From Variovorax dokdonensis (GTDB taxonomy: Bacteria > Pseudomonadota > Gammaproteobacteria > Burkholderiales > Burkholderiaceae_C), in NCBI RefSeq assembly GCF_030316895.1, contig NZ_JASZYV010000002.1:558001-622000 (forward strand): DNA of 64,000 nt. The letters run 5' to 3'. The notes under the pieces were generated by a model, which made no database searches, had not been told where the DNA came from, and saw nothing but the letters and a program-made list of their open reading frames with translations. Positions 53,271 to 62,737 of this stretch are shown piece by piece. Numbering within the stretch: the first letter of the stretch is position 1; every line of letters starts with the position of its first letter. The position numbers were made by a program, and so were the translations under genes.

Positions 53271-54635
53271 TCACAGGACAAAGATGTCGCGGTAGGTCGG
53301 CACCGTGACCGGCAAGCCGTCGCGCTCCTCGATCGCAAGGCGCAGCGCGTCCGAAGCCACGGGTTCGCCGTGCGTCACGAAAATTTTCCTTGCGCTCTTT
53401 TGAGGCGCCAGCCAGCTCAGCAGTTGCTCGCGGTCCGCATGGGCCGAAAGGCTGCTCAGTTGGCACACCTCCGCGCGCACCGGAACGTAGTCGCCGTGGA
53501 TCTTGATCTTCTTCGCGCCCGCGACCAGGGCCGCGCCGCGCGTGCCGGCGGCCTGGAATCCGGTGAAGAGGATGGTGTTGCGCTCGCCCGGTGCGTAGGC
53601 CTTCAGGTGATGCAGCACCCGGCCGCCAGTGGCCATGCCGCTGGCGGAAATGATGATCGAGGGCATGTGCAGCGCATTGAGGCGTTTGGACTCTTCCACC
53701 GTGTTGACGATGGTGGCGCCCTTGCGCAGGGCGGTGCAGTCGTGCGCGCTCAGGCGATGCTCGTCCAGATGCTGGCCGTAAATGGCCGTCGTGTCCGCCG
53801 CCATGGGGCTGTTCAGGTAGACCCGCACGTCCGGGATTCGGCCCGACGACTTCAGAAGCTGAAGGCAATGCAGCAGCGACTGCGCCCGCCCCACCGCAAA
53901 AGAAGGGACGACGAGGACGCCCCCGCGAGCGGCCGTGCGGCTGACGACCTGGGCGAGTTCGTCGAGCGGGTCGATCGGTGGATGGCTTCGGTCGCCGTAC
54001 GTCGATTCGACGACCACGTAGTCGGCCGGCGCGCAAGGCGCTGGCGGGCGCATCAGCACATCGTCGCTGCGACCCACGTCGCCGGAGAACAGGATGCTGC
54101 CCTTTTCCCATTCGATCCGTGCGCTGGCCGCGCCGATGATGTGCCCGGCGCGCGTGAGTCGGATGTTCCACCCGGGCCAGGGGCTGAAGGGGTCGTCGAA
54201 GCCGAGCGGTTCCATTCGCACCAGCGCTGCCCGCGCGTCCTTTTCCGTATAGAGGGGCAGGGCGGGCTGGTGCTTGCTGAAGCCGTGGCGATTGGCGAAC
54301 GCAGCTTCTTCTTCCAGCAGGTGGCCGGAGTCGGGCAGCAAGAGCTCGCACAGCGCTCGTGTTCCGCTGGTGCAGAACACCGGGCCCTTGAAGCCGCTGG
54401 CGATCAGTCGCGGCACGAAGCCGCTGTGGTCCAGGTGCGCGTGTGTGAGCAGCACGGCGTGGATGTCTTCTGGTTCCACTGGCAAGGGCTGCCAATTGCG
54501 AAGGCGAAGCTCCTTCACGCCCTGGAAGAGCCCGCAGTCCACCAGCAGCCGGCGGCCCCGGTGGGTCAGCAGGTAGCGCGAGCCGGTGACGGTGCCCGAT
54601 GCACCCAGGAACTGGATCTGCATGATGCGACCCAT
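53271..54635 (-). CDS. Metallo-beta-lactamase/beta-CASP ribonuclease-like protein
   Basis: The protein of about 454 residues has MBL motifs HAHLDHSG, GHIIGAASARI and SGDVGRSDD, and the beta-CASP motifs VESTYGDRSHPP, SGMATGGRVLHHL and LSAHADREQL. This is the CPSF73/RNase J-like family of RNA-processing nucleases. The ATG at 54635 has GGCGGA upstream; 54623 is an in-frame alternative. It heads an operon with the mini membrane protein and the HtrA-like protease. A role in RNA decay under stress is inferred. Confidence 0.9.
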   Translation of the reverse strand: MGRIMQIQFLGASGTVTGSRYLLTHRGRRLLVDCGLFQGVKELRLRNWQPLPVEPEDIHAVLLTHAHLDHSGFVPRLIASGFKGPVFCTSGTRALCELLLPDSGHLLEEEAAFANRHGFSKHQPALPLYTEKDARAALVRMEPLGFDDPFSPWPGWNIRLTRAGHIIGAASARIEWEKGSILFSGDVGRSDDVLMRPPAPCAPADYVVVESTYGDRSHPPIDPLDELAQVVSRTAARGGVLVVPSFAVGRAQSLLHCLQLLKSSGRIPDVRVYLNSPMAADTTAIYGQHLDEHRLSAHDCTALRKGATIVNTVEESKRLNALHMPSIIISASGMATGGRVLHHLKAYAPGERNTILFTGFQAAGTRGAALVAGAKKIKIHGDYVPVRAEVCQLSSLSAHADREQLLSWLAPQKSARKIFVTHGEPVASDALRLAIEERDGLPVTVPTYRDIFVL

Positions 54636-54660
54636 TGTTCCGCCGTGGCTTGCCAAGGCA

Positions 54661-54674
54661 TTGCGCCATATCAA
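54661..54674. promoter_or_regulatory. Degenerate FNR-like site, beta-CASP/kinase gap
   Basis: TTGCGCCATATCAA has a perfect ATCAA half and three of five matches in the other. It lies in the 122-bp divergent gap, 26 bp from the beta-CASP start. It shows the same TTGCG deviation as the site at 48364. Confidence 0.35.
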
Positions 54675-54757
54675 GAAGCGACCCATGGCGAATGCTTAAA
54701 TCGGCCATCGGGCGATGGCGCCAAGGCGCCGGCAACAAGCCCGACAGAAGGCAAGGC

Positions 54758-56221
54758 ATGGGCAATCGAATGCACGAGGGCAAAGCACTGGTGGACGCCT
54801 TGGCGCGACGCTTCGGCGCGCGCGTCATCGAGACCCACATCTCGTGGGTGATCGTGTGCGCCGATCGCGTCTACAAGCTCAAGAAGCCGCTGCGTACTGC
54901 GTTCCTGGACTATTCCACGCCGGAGCTGCGCGAGCGCTTTTGCAAGGAGGAGGTGCGGGTGAACCAGGCCATGGCGCCTTCGCTGTACCTGGGCGTGGTG
55001 CGCATCACCGGCAGCGCTGCTGCACCGGAGATCGACGGCCCGGGGCCGGTGCTGGACCACGCGGTCAGCATGCGGCGGTTTCCAGACGGCGCCCTGTTCA
55101 GCGAGCGGATGGCCGCCGACACGCTGACGGCGACCGACGTCGATGCCTTCGCGGCCATGCTGGCGGCCGTGCATTCACGTTCTCCCCGCCTGCAGCGCGG
55201 TGGAGGCGGCCAACGCGCACCCACGCATCGGCGCGCCTTGGCCGCGCTCGAAGGGGCTGGGCCGCTTTTCTCGGAAGCTCAGGCGCAGCACCTGAGGCAA
55301 TGGTTGGACGAAGGTGCCCGCATGCTCCTGCCAGCGTGGCGCGAGCGCCGACGCGGCGGGCATGTCCGCGAATGCCATGGCGATCTGCATCTGGCCAACG
55401 TGCTGATGCTCGATGGCCGGCCGGCGGCTTTCGACGCGGTGGAATTCGATCCGGCCCTGCGGTGGATCGACGTCGCGGAGGACGCCGCGTTCCCGGCCAT
55501 GGATTTCGCGGCGCGCGGCCGGCCTGACCTGTGCTGGCGCTTCCTGAACGCCTGGCTCGACGCCACTGGCGAACATGCGTCAGCGGGCGTGTTGCGCTAT
55601 GCGCTCGTCTACCGCGCGCTGGTGCGTGCGCAGGTCGAGCGGTTGCGCACGGAAGGCGCCGGCCCGGCAGCGGCCTACGCAGCAGCGGCGCTCGACTGGT
55701 CGCGGCCTGCGGTGCCCAGGCTCGTCATCACGCATGGGCTTCCGGGCTCCGGCAAGACGTTCCAGTCCCAAGCGCTGATCGAGCAGCAGGGCGCCATTCG
55801 CGTCAGATCGGACGTGGAGCGCAAGCGCCTGTTCGGGATGGGCGCACTCGAAAGCTCGCGTGCCCGCGGCGTGGATATCTATTCAGGGCCCGCCACCGAG
55901 AAGACCTACGCGCGCCTGTTCGAACTGGCCGGTCAGGTGCTCGATGCGGGATTCAGCGCCGTGATCGACGCCGCCTTCCTTCGACGCAGCGAGCGCGATG
56001 CGGCCCGCGAGTTGGCCCGCCGACGCGGCGTCGGCTTCGAGATCCTGGCTTGCGAGGCGCCGGAGGCCACACTGCGACAACGCCTGGCAAGCCGCAAGGC
56101 GGATGCCTCGGAGGCCGACGCCTTCGTGCTGCGGCGCCTGGCTGCCGCTGTGGAGCCGCTGACCCCCGAAGAGCGCGCTGCAATCCAGATGGATGACCAT
56201 CCGCGGCACGCGAGTCGATGA
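54758..56221 (+). CDS. Bifunctional APH-like / P-loop kinase protein
   Basis: The 487-residue protein combines an N-terminal aminoglycoside-phosphotransferase-like domain (residues ~5-320; CHGDLHLANVLM and FDAVEFDP are the catalytic and metal loops) with a C-terminal P-loop kinase domain (GLPGSGKTFQSQAL at about residue 335). Such two-domain proteins are widespread next to stress genes, and their substrates are unknown. The ATG at 54758 follows AAGGC. It is divergent from the beta-CASP gene. Confidence 0.85.
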   Translation: MGNRMHEGKALVDALARRFGARVIETHISWVIVCADRVYKLKKPLRTAFLDYSTPELRERFCKEEVRVNQAMAPSLYLGVVRITGSAAAPEIDGPGPVLDHAVSMRRFPDGALFSERMAADTLTATDVDAFAAMLAAVHSRSPRLQRGGGGQRAPTHRRALAALEGAGPLFSEAQAQHLRQWLDEGARMLLPAWRERRRGGHVRECHGDLHLANVLMLDGRPAAFDAVEFDPALRWIDVAEDAAFPAMDFAARGRPDLCWRFLNAWLDATGEHASAGVLRYALVYRALVRAQVERLRTEGAGPAAAYAAAALDWSRPAVPRLVITHGLPGSGKTFQSQALIEQQGAIRVRSDVERKRLFGMGALESSRARGVDIYSGPATEKTYARLFELAGQVLDAGFSAVIDAAFLRRSERDAARELARRRGVGFEILACEAPEATLRQRLASRKADASEADAFVLRRLAAAVEPLTPEERAAIQMDDHPRHASR

Positions 56222-56251
56222 CGTCTTTCGGCACCTCGTGCCGCGGGCGGC

Positions 56252-56851
56252 TCAGTGGCGCCGTTGCGGCGGCGTCTGCTCGATGGACCAGTTGGCCATC
56301 GCCTGTTCCGCCTCGCGTGCGCGCTGTTCGTCGATGCGCTTGGCGGTCAGGCGTGCGGACATGCGCAGCTTGTTCAGGTCGCGCTCCTTCAGTTCGGAGT
56401 TGGGTGCGAAGCTGAAGCAGCACAGGGTGCCGTAGACCCGTCCGTCGTTGAGCACCACGGGCGTACTCAAGTGCGCGCCGATGGGAAAAGGCGTGGCCGG
56501 CAGTTCGGCCGCATCGGGCAGGGCCGCAACGTCGTGCACGAGCTGCGGCAGCCGCCCATCCACCACGCGCTGGCAGAAGCTGTGCTCCAGGGCTGCCGAT
56601 TCGCCCACCTCGATCACGCGCGCGCCAGGCGCGGTGTCGACGCGCCGGAAGACCCTGCGGCCATCGACGAATTCCGATACGAACACCACGTCCATGCGCA
56701 GGTGCTCGCGCAACTGGCGCAGCACTTCGGGCACGGCGTTGCTGATCAGGTCGTCGCTCTGGTCGGGGGTGGCCACCAGCAGGTCGGAGACGCGCACCTC
56801 GAAGGCGTCGGGCGCATAGTCGTTGTCGTACAGGGGGTTCATGTCAGACAA
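56252..56851 (-). CDS. GAF-domain protein
   Basis: The 199-residue protein has one GAF domain (residues ~35-165) with FVDGRRVFRRVDTAPG, LEHSFCQRVVDGRLPQLVHD and TPVVLNDGRVYGTLCCFSF, the usual small-molecule sensor fold. No output domain is present; a charged tail follows. It probably senses a ligand and pairs with a partner elsewhere. The start could be 56851 or 56842. Confidence 0.85.
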   Translation of the reverse strand: MSDMNPLYDNDYAPDAFEVRVSDLLVATPDQSDDLISNAVPEVLRQLREHLRMDVVFVSEFVDGRRVFRRVDTAPGARVIEVGESAALEHSFCQRVVDGRLPQLVHDVAALPDAAELPATPFPIGAHLSTPVVLNDGRVYGTLCCFSFAPNSELKERDLNKLRMSARLTAKRIDEQRAREAEQAMANWSIEQTPPQRRH

Positions 56852-56962
56852 GATTCATGGGGCTTGCCGCCGGCGCCAATGCCGCGGCTTCGGGTTTCGA
56901 TGTTAGCGGGCATGGGCGCTGGCATTGGGTCAGAATGATTGCTTTTGCAGGAGAGCACCCTT

Positions 56963-57454
56963 ATGGCATTCACCTTGCGCAGCCCGAGCTTCGGCGAACA
57001 GGACACGCTGCCGCTGCAATTCGTTCACCAGGCCATGGGCGCTGGTGGCGACAACATCTCGCCCGAACTGGTCTGGGAAGGCGCACCGGAAGGCACGAAG
57101 AGCTTCGCGCTCACCATGTACGACCCGGATGCGCCCACGGGGTCGGGTTGGTGGCACTGGGTGGTCTACGACATCCCGGCCACCGCGACCAGCCTGCCGC
57201 AAGGCGCGGGCAACGGCGACGGCGCAGCCCTTCCGGGCGGAGCCAAGCAGGGACGCACAGATTTCGGCACGGCCGGCTACGGCGGCGCGGCCCCGCCGCC
57301 GGGACACGGCCCCCATCGCTACATCTTCACGCTGTATGCGCTCAAGACCGACAAGCTCGACGTGCCTGCAGATGCCACCGCCGCCTACGTGGGCTTCAAC
57401 ATCCATTTCGCGAAGATCGCAGAAGCCAAGCTGACGGCCGTCTACCAGCGCTGA
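56963..57454 (+). CDS. YbhB/YbcL-family (Raf kinase inhibitor-like, PEBP) protein
   Basis: The 163-residue protein has the PEBP signatures MYDPDAPTGSGWWHWVVYDIP and GHGPHRYIFTLYALK, which form the anion-binding pocket. Bacterial members bind phosphate-type ligands; their role is unknown. CAGGAGAG supports the ATG at 56963 over upstream TTG codons. No signal peptide is present. Confidence 0.92.
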   Translation: MAFTLRSPSFGEQDTLPLQFVHQAMGAGGDNISPELVWEGAPEGTKSFALTMYDPDAPTGSGWWHWVVYDIPATATSLPQGAGNGDGAALPGGAKQGRTDFGTAGYGGAAPPPGHGPHRYIFTLYALKTDKLDVPADATAAYVGFNIHFAKIAEAKLTAVYQR

Positions 57455-57472
57455 GTTCGTCATCCGGCCCGT

Positions 57473-57808
57473 TCAAAAGCCGGGCTTCACCGGCGATTCG
57501 ATGGGGCCGCCGGGCACGACGAGCGTCGTCTCGCCCACGCGGTCGAACCGATAGTCCCGCCCGTTGAGGCGGGCGTTCTTGAGGTTGGTCCAGACGCGGT
57601 ATTCATGGCCGCCGGGCACCGCGCGCGACTCGAGAATCCGGAACGTGGGGCGGACGATCAGCGTCACCGGGAACGACGATGACCCGCTGCGCGAATGAGG
57701 GGTCGGCGCCTGGGCAGCGCCTGCCAGCGGCAGGAGCAGGCTCGCAGTCAAGGCTGCGTGCATGCACTGGCGGCCAAGGCGGGCGCTGTCTGGCGGCATG
57801 TCCGCCAT
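57473..57808 (-). CDS. Small secreted protein of unknown function
   Basis: The protein of about 111 residues has an N-terminal signal (LTASLLLPLAGAAQA) after MADMPPDS and a short beta-rich domain with FPVTLIVRPTFRILESR and HEYRVWTNLKNARLNG. The start is unsure (57808, 57799 or 57763); a longer frame extends to 57961 but looks non-coding. It lies downstream of the pilus operon in the same direction. No family is recognised. Confidence 0.5.
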   Translation of the reverse strand: MADMPPDSARLGRQCMHAALTASLLLPLAGAAQAPTPHSRSGSSSFPVTLIVRPTFRILESRAVPGGHEYRVWTNLKNARLNGRDYRFDRVGETTLVVPGGPIESPVKPGF

Positions 57809-58019
57809 TTTGCCGCTCTCTTCGCCGCCGCGGCCATCCGTGGTTGCGAGGGTTGGGACGGAGTCGTGGCAAGGCGGCTGCGCGCCCGGCGCTTGGGCCC
57901 GGGCGCAGGCAACGGGTGGCTCGACAGGGGCAGCGCATCTGGACGACATGGTGCCGCCCATGATGCCCGCGACGCCCAGGCGCCATTGCGTGGATCAGCG
58001 AAGCAATTTCGGCTCAATT

Positions 58020-58061
58020 GGCCGCATTGACGTGGCCGCATTGACGTGGCCGCATTGACGC
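58020..58061. repeat. Tandem repeat, three copies of GGCCGCATTGACGT
   Basis: Three 14-bp units run head to tail with one mismatch at the last base of the third. They lie just downstream of the SCPU tip-protein stop, between it and the small secreted protein. They do not form a hairpin. Confidence 0.85.
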
Positions 58062-58086
58062 GACCCCTCACAGGCTCCGTGGTCGC

Positions 58087-59109
58087 TCAATACACGACGT
58101 TGACCGTCACGGTGTCCTTGTAGTTGTCCGGTCGGACGTTGGGCAGGCCGGGCACGCGACCGTAGACGGTCAGGGATTGCGTCGCGCCGTTGCCGGTTCC
58201 CTCGACATCGTTGGACGACAGGCTTCCCCACTGCGCGGTACGGGCCGCATTGCTGTACAGGCGGTAGGGCACCGTGTCGGCGTTGCCCGACGTCGTGCCT
58301 TTCATCGCGGACGAGCCATCGGTTGCATTGCTCGAAGGAATCAGCGTCACGTTGTAGGCGGTCGGGCGCGAGCACAGAACGCGGATGGTGGTCACGGCGT
58401 CGATGTTCGCGCTGGAGGCGATGCCATCCACGGAGCCGAAGTTCATCGGGTCGGCCGACACCAGGCAGCTCTTGACCACCGTGGCGTTCACGCTGAAGGG
58501 AAAGATTCCGCCGTCCGTGGTGGCCGAATTGCAATCGCTCGGCAGCTGATTGGCGTTGGTGGCGAAGGTGTAGCGCAGGGCCGTGTGGTTGGCGTTGAAA
58601 TCGCTGGTGTAGGTGCCAGGCGTCAGGCCGGCCTGGCCGGCCTGGATTTCTCCGCGCATGGTGTAGCTGCCCGATAGCGACGAGTTGCGCGCGATGTTGA
58701 TGACCCGCGCGTCGTACGGATCGGGAATGACCTGTGTGCGCGAACCCCAGATGGTCTGGGTGCTGCCCTGGTAGAGCTGCACGTTCATCTCGTTGCCTGC
58801 GGCATTGCGCAGGATGCGCGGCGTCCAGTGTCCGCCCCCGGAGGCGATCGAGGCCGAGCCGTCGCCGATGTTGAAGCACACGAATGCCGAGCGTGAGCCG
58901 TTCTGGTCGTTGGTGCAGGTGTAGTTGAGCGTGGCGGTGGCCGACAGCGTGCCGCCGTTCACCAGGTCCACACTGCCGAAGCTGAGCGTGCTCATGGTGG
59001 CGGTGCAGTAGGGCGCGGCAGCGGCCTCGCGCGCCGGCAGCACAAAGAGGGCAGCCAGCATCGCCAGCGCCAGACAGTGGCGCCACCAACGGCTTGATCG
59101 AGCATTCAT
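58087..59109 (-). CDS. Spore coat protein U-type pilus tip protein (CsuE-like)
   Basis: The 340-residue exported protein has a signal peptide (ending AREAAAA) and two SCPU domains (residues ~33-185 and ~195-340). Each has paired Cys and the second ends in the donor-like VRPDNYKDTVTVNVVY. Two SCPU domains in tandem are typical of the CsuE tip adhesin of archaic pili. It overlaps the usher gene by 4 bp and is the last structural gene of the operon. Confidence 0.85.
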   Translation of the reverse strand: MNARSSRWWRHCLALAMLAALFVLPAREAAAAPYCTATMSTLSFGSVDLVNGGTLSATATLNYTCTNDQNGSRSAFVCFNIGDGSASIASGGGHWTPRILRNAAGNEMNVQLYQGSTQTIWGSRTQVIPDPYDARVINIARNSSLSGSYTMRGEIQAGQAGLTPGTYTSDFNANHTALRYTFATNANQLPSDCNSATTDGGIFPFSVNATVVKSCLVSADPMNFGSVDGIASSANIDAVTTIRVLCSRPTAYNVTLIPSSNATDGSSAMKGTTSGNADTVPYRLYSNAARTAQWGSLSSNDVEGTGNGATQSLTVYGRVPGLPNVRPDNYKDTVTVNVVY

Positions 59110-61514
59110 CGCGCACTCTCCTTGATGCAGCGCAGCGGGCCGAACTGCGGCAGCGCCTGGCCATTTTTCACGTAGTCGAACCGGGTGGTGCAGCGCCCCT
59201 TCGGCGTCTGCACGAGCAGCGTGTTCTTCTCTTCCAGCGAATCGAGATAGGTCTGCCCATCGAAACCCACCAGCGACGAGGCCTGGCCGTTGGCGCGCAC
59301 CTGCGAGCCGACCGGCAGAAATTGTCCCTGTTCGTCCACCAGGATCAGTGTGGCGGCACGGATGGGTTGGATGCCGAATTCCACCAGTGTGCCGGCGCGG
59401 TCGGTGGGCGCTGCGACGGTCTTGACGCGCTCGATGCGCACATCGGCCGGCAGTTGCATCGGGTCGATGGCCAGCTGGTTGTTCTGGTAGGCGTTCAGCG
59501 GCGTCACGAGCAGCATGCCGTTCTTGTCGGTCACGCCGACCAGTCGGTTCTCGAGCTTCACGGGCACGTCCGGAACACCCTGGGTCGACACCACCGCGAA
59601 GCCGTCGTCCACGCGACGCGCGGCGAACGGCCTGCCAGCCATGAAGATGAGCGAACCCGTGGCGCCCGCGTATGCATAGCGCGTCTCGCCCAATGACGTG
59701 GCGCCTGCGACGGCGCGACCGTAGCGGCCCAGGTATTCGACTTCCGCCGATCCGCCGTTGAGCGACGAGTCGCCATACTGGCCCGCCGCACGCCAGCCGA
59801 CGCCGCCTTCGTAGGGCGCTGGCTGCTGCGCGTTGGCGGTGTAGATCGTGCGGTTGCGGTCGTGCTGCACGCCCACGCCGGTGGAGATGTTGCCGTCCAG
59901 CGCCAGGGTGAAGCCCAGGTAGACGTTGCTGTTGCGGCTGTCCACCAGGTCCTGGTTGACGCTGACGCTGAACATGCTGCGCGCGCCGATCGAGCGCGAC
60001 CAGGTGGCGCTGACGTAGCGCGAGGCCTGTTCGCTCGGATAGCGCAGATACAGGTAGCTCAGGCCGAAGCTGCCCAGCAGCTCGGAGCCCCATCCCACCG
60101 AGACACGCCCCGAACGATCGGGCACCGGCGCGCCGTTGAGCGATGCCACGTCGCGGTAGTCGCCATCGGTGCGCGTGCCTTCGAGCGAAAGGTTGAACTC
60201 GTTGCTGCGCCACGAATAGCCGAGGTTGAAGAGCGACCCTTCGAGCGACTCGTTGCGGCTGTGGGCAGCGGCCGCGGTGACGACACCGAACTGCCGGCCC
60301 AGCAGGTAGACCGCGCCAGCGCCGCCGGCCACGAGGTCGCGCGTGCTTTCGGCATGCGTCTCGATCGTCAGGTTGTTGCTCCAGCCGTATCGCCAGGTGC
60401 CGCTGCCGGCGGGGTCGCTGCCGTAGTCGAACGAGCGATAGCCGTAGTTCTGGCGCACGGCGCCGAGGTCGACGGACCAGTCGGACAGGCCGGCCTGCAG
60501 CATCCGCTGCTGAACGTCGTAGAGCGAATAGTCCAGCGTGGTGGCGCGCCCGAACGCGTCGGTCAGGACGACCTGCGCATTGCCCGCGCCGCTGATGCCG
60601 GGCACCGTGTTGAGCTGGAACGGGCCCGATGGAAGCTGGCCGGTGTACTGCTTCATGCCGTTGACGTACACCTCCACCTGCGACGGCAGTGCCGCCGATC
60701 CGAGGAAGGCGGGGATGGGCGTCGTCGTCCGGTAGGGCTGCAGGGCGAAGTTGCGCGACAGCTGGACGCCGCCGATGAGGGTGGAGCGCGACCAGGCCAG
60801 CGCGCCGGTGGTGGTGTCGCCCAGGCGAAGCGTCACCATCTCGTCGGGGAACGACCGGCTCCAGGTGGTGTCCAGGCGCACCGAATTCTGTTGCCACGCC
60901 AAGTCCTCCGACTTGGAGCCCTGCGTCAGGAACGTGCTGCTCAGGACAGACTTGCCGCTGAAGGCCCGCACTTCGGCAAAGGCATTCAGGCCGGTCGTGC
61001 CATGGTCGCCCTGTGTGCCGTACAGGTCGTAGTTGAGTGCGACGCCGGGCGAGGCATTGGCGTCGGGCACTGGAATGTCGTTGGTGTTGATCACCGTGCG
61101 GGCCTGCGGCAGTGCCGCGGCGCTGGCGGTGATCTCGGCCGTCTGGCGCTGGGCGTTGTAGACCGCCGTGACGCCGGGCAGGCTGTTCAGGCGCACCGGG
61201 TCGTTGGCGCCGGCGGGCAACGCAAAGCCAAGCTCCGACAGGGTGGCTGCGCTCGCCCACAGCTCGCGGTCTCGCAGCAGGAACTGGACGAGCTCCTTGG
61301 GGTTGCCGTTGATCGTGACGTCCAGGAACAACTCGGTGCCTCGCGCGGCCGGTGCCTGAGTCACCGCCTGGGCCAACAAGACCTTGCCCTGGGCGGAGTC
61401 CGCTCCGGCCACCGCCCCGAGCGGGTGGGAGGCAAGAGCGAACAGAAGCAGGGGGAGGGCTTGGTCAGCGCGCGGGCTCGATCGGCGGGAGTGTCTGCTG
61501 CGTTGCGCTGCCAT
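59106..61514 (-). CDS. Outer-membrane pilus usher (FimD/CsuD-like)
   Basis: The 802-residue protein has a signal, an N-terminal periplasmic domain (TELFLDVTINGNPKELVQF), a large beta-barrel and the C-terminal domain with LVGFDGQTYLDSLEEKN and a Cys pair. It secretes and assembles pilin-chaperone complexes. Its start lies 50 bp inside the upstream chaperone gene; AGGGGGAGGG lies before the start. Confidence 0.92.
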   Translation of the reverse strand: MAAQRSRHSRRSSPRADQALPLLLFALASHPLGAVAGADSAQGKVLLAQAVTQAPAARGTELFLDVTINGNPKELVQFLLRDRELWASAATLSELGFALPAGANDPVRLNSLPGVTAVYNAQRQTAEITASAAALPQARTVINTNDIPVPDANASPGVALNYDLYGTQGDHGTTGLNAFAEVRAFSGKSVLSSTFLTQGSKSEDLAWQQNSVRLDTTWSRSFPDEMVTLRLGDTTTGALAWSRSTLIGGVQLSRNFALQPYRTTTPIPAFLGSAALPSQVEVYVNGMKQYTGQLPSGPFQLNTVPGISGAGNAQVVLTDAFGRATTLDYSLYDVQQRMLQAGLSDWSVDLGAVRQNYGYRSFDYGSDPAGSGTWRYGWSNNLTIETHAESTRDLVAGGAGAVYLLGRQFGVVTAAAAHSRNESLEGSLFNLGYSWRSNEFNLSLEGTRTDGDYRDVASLNGAPVPDRSGRVSVGWGSELLGSFGLSYLYLRYPSEQASRYVSATWSRSIGARSMFSVSVNQDLVDSRNSNVYLGFTLALDGNISTGVGVQHDRNRTIYTANAQQPAPYEGGVGWRAAGQYGDSSLNGGSAEVEYLGRYGRAVAGATSLGETRYAYAGATGSLIFMAGRPFAARRVDDGFAVVSTQGVPDVPVKLENRLVGVTDKNGMLLVTPLNAYQNNQLAIDPMQLPADVRIERVKTVAAPTDRAGTLVEFGIQPIRAATLILVDEQGQFLPVGSQVRANGQASSLVGFDGQTYLDSLEEKNTLLVQTPKGRCTTRFDYVKNGQALPQFGPLRCIKESAR

Positions 61515-62187
61515 TGATCAGGGCATCCATCGAGCCCCCTCCGCCGCCGAATGTGTTGGGTGGGGTCTTGAGCGGCCAGCGCCGCTTGGCACCTGGCAAA
61601 ACGTAGCCCAGCAAGCCGGGATGCACATCGGTGCTCTTGCCCTGGGCGTTGGTGAATTTCAGGTCGGCCAGCTGGGCGTGCATGCTGCCCGAGTTGCCGA
61701 CTTCCAGCACGGCCTGGCTGCCCTCTCGCACCATCTTCCAGTCGAGCTGCGGCGCCACAGCGCCTGCCGGTGCCATGAACACCGGCACCGAATAGCGCAG
61801 GACGAACTGGACGCCCTTGTCCGGGCCGGCGGCCACGGGCAGTTCGTCGATCACGACCCGGTACGTGGCCTCGGCGTCGGCAGGCGGTGCACCGGTGCGG
61901 ATCACGCGGATTAGCTGGCGGTCGGAGGCGGCCAGCTCGATCATGGGCGGGCTCACCAGCACTTCGCGCGAGGGCGTGAGCTGGTCGCCGTCCTTGTCCT
62001 GGGTCCATTTGAAGACGCGGACCTGGGCGTGCACCACGGCGTCGCCGGTGTTGCTGAGCCACAGGCCGTCCGCGTTCTGCGTGGCCGGCAGGGTGAGCGA
62101 AGTGGGTGCTACCTGCAGGCCGCTGGCGTGCGCCAGCAGAGCAAGCGACCACCCCAGGCCGAGAGAAGCGAGCTTTTTCAACGACAT
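61465..62187 (-). CDS. Periplasmic pilus chaperone (PapD/CsuC-like)
   Basis: The 240-residue protein has a signal (MSLKKLASLGLG... ending SLALLAHAS) and two Ig-like domains. The conserved Arg of subunit binding is in RQLIRVIRTG and the G1 region in VLRYSVPVFM. It holds pilin subunits until they reach the usher. The ATG at 62187 gives the best signal peptide. Confidence 0.9.
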   Translation of the reverse strand: MSLKKLASLGLGWSLALLAHASGLQVAPTSLTLPATQNADGLWLSNTGDAVVHAQVRVFKWTQDKDGDQLTPSREVLVSPPMIELAASDRQLIRVIRTGAPPADAEATYRVVIDELPVAAGPDKGVQFVLRYSVPVFMAPAGAVAPQLDWKMVREGSQAVLEVGNSGSMHAQLADLKFTNAQGKSTDVHPGLLGYVLPGAKRRWPLKTPPNTFGGGGGSMDALINGSATQQTLPPIEPAR

Positions 62188-62230
62188 GGGGCGATGGTGC
62201 AACCGCTGGGGCTTGCGGACAAGCCGCAGA

Positions 62231-62737
62231 TCAATATTCGACGGAAACGGTCACCGTGTCCTTGTAGGTGTCAGGCTGGACGTTCAGCGAGCCACCGGTG
62301 ACGCGGCCGTAGACCGTCACGGTTTCGGTATTGCCGGCGGTGTTGGACGGCGTCCAGGAGTTCGTGCCCGTGCCCCAGACGGTCGCGCCAACGTTGCCGC
62401 TGCCACGCGTCAGCTGGTAGGCCACGGTGTCGTTGTTGCCGGAAGTCTGGCCCTTCAGCACGCCGGCGCCGTTGATGTCGCCGGTCTTGTTCGTCGATTG
62501 CAGGGCGACGGTGTAGGGGGTGCCCTTGGAGCACTTGACGCTGATCGTGCTGGTGCCGGTCAGGTCGGTCGTCGTGCCGGCGTCGGCGCTACCGAAGCTC
62601 AGGGCGCTGGCGCTGACCGAGCAGGTCTTCACGACCGTCAGGTTGACTTCGAAAGTAGCGGATTTGGTAACAGCGTTGGCCAAACCGGCAAACGAGGTCA
62701 GGCCAGCCAGGACGGAAACGACGAAGAGCTTGTTCAT
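62231..62737 (-). CDS. Spore coat protein U-type major pilin (CsuA/B-like)
   Basis: The 168-residue exported protein has a signal (MNKLFVVSVLAGLTSFAGLANA) and a single SCPU domain with two Cys (VKTCSVSA and VKCSKGTPY) and the C-terminal donor strand region DTYKDTVTVSVEY. It is first in the operon and likely the polymerised subunit. The divergent htpG gene starts 322 bp away. Confidence 0.88.
   Translation of the reverse strand: MNKLFVVSVLAGLTSFAGLANAVTKSATFEVNLTVVKTCSVSASALSFGSADAGTTTDLTGTSTISVKCSKGTPYTVALQSTNKTGDINGAGVLKGQTSGNNDTVAYQLTRGSGNVGATVWGTGTNSWTPSNTAGNTETVTVYGRVTGGSLNVQPDTYKDTVTVSVEY

Noticed and set aside
53370..54851. 493-codon open frame on the + strand opposite the beta-CASP gene
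   Set aside because: The minus strand encodes a full MBL/beta-CASP motif set; the plus frame has no recognisable domain and reflects high GC.
59862..61517. 551-codon open frame opposite the usher gene
   Set aside because: Shadow of the usher; the translated protein has no known pattern.
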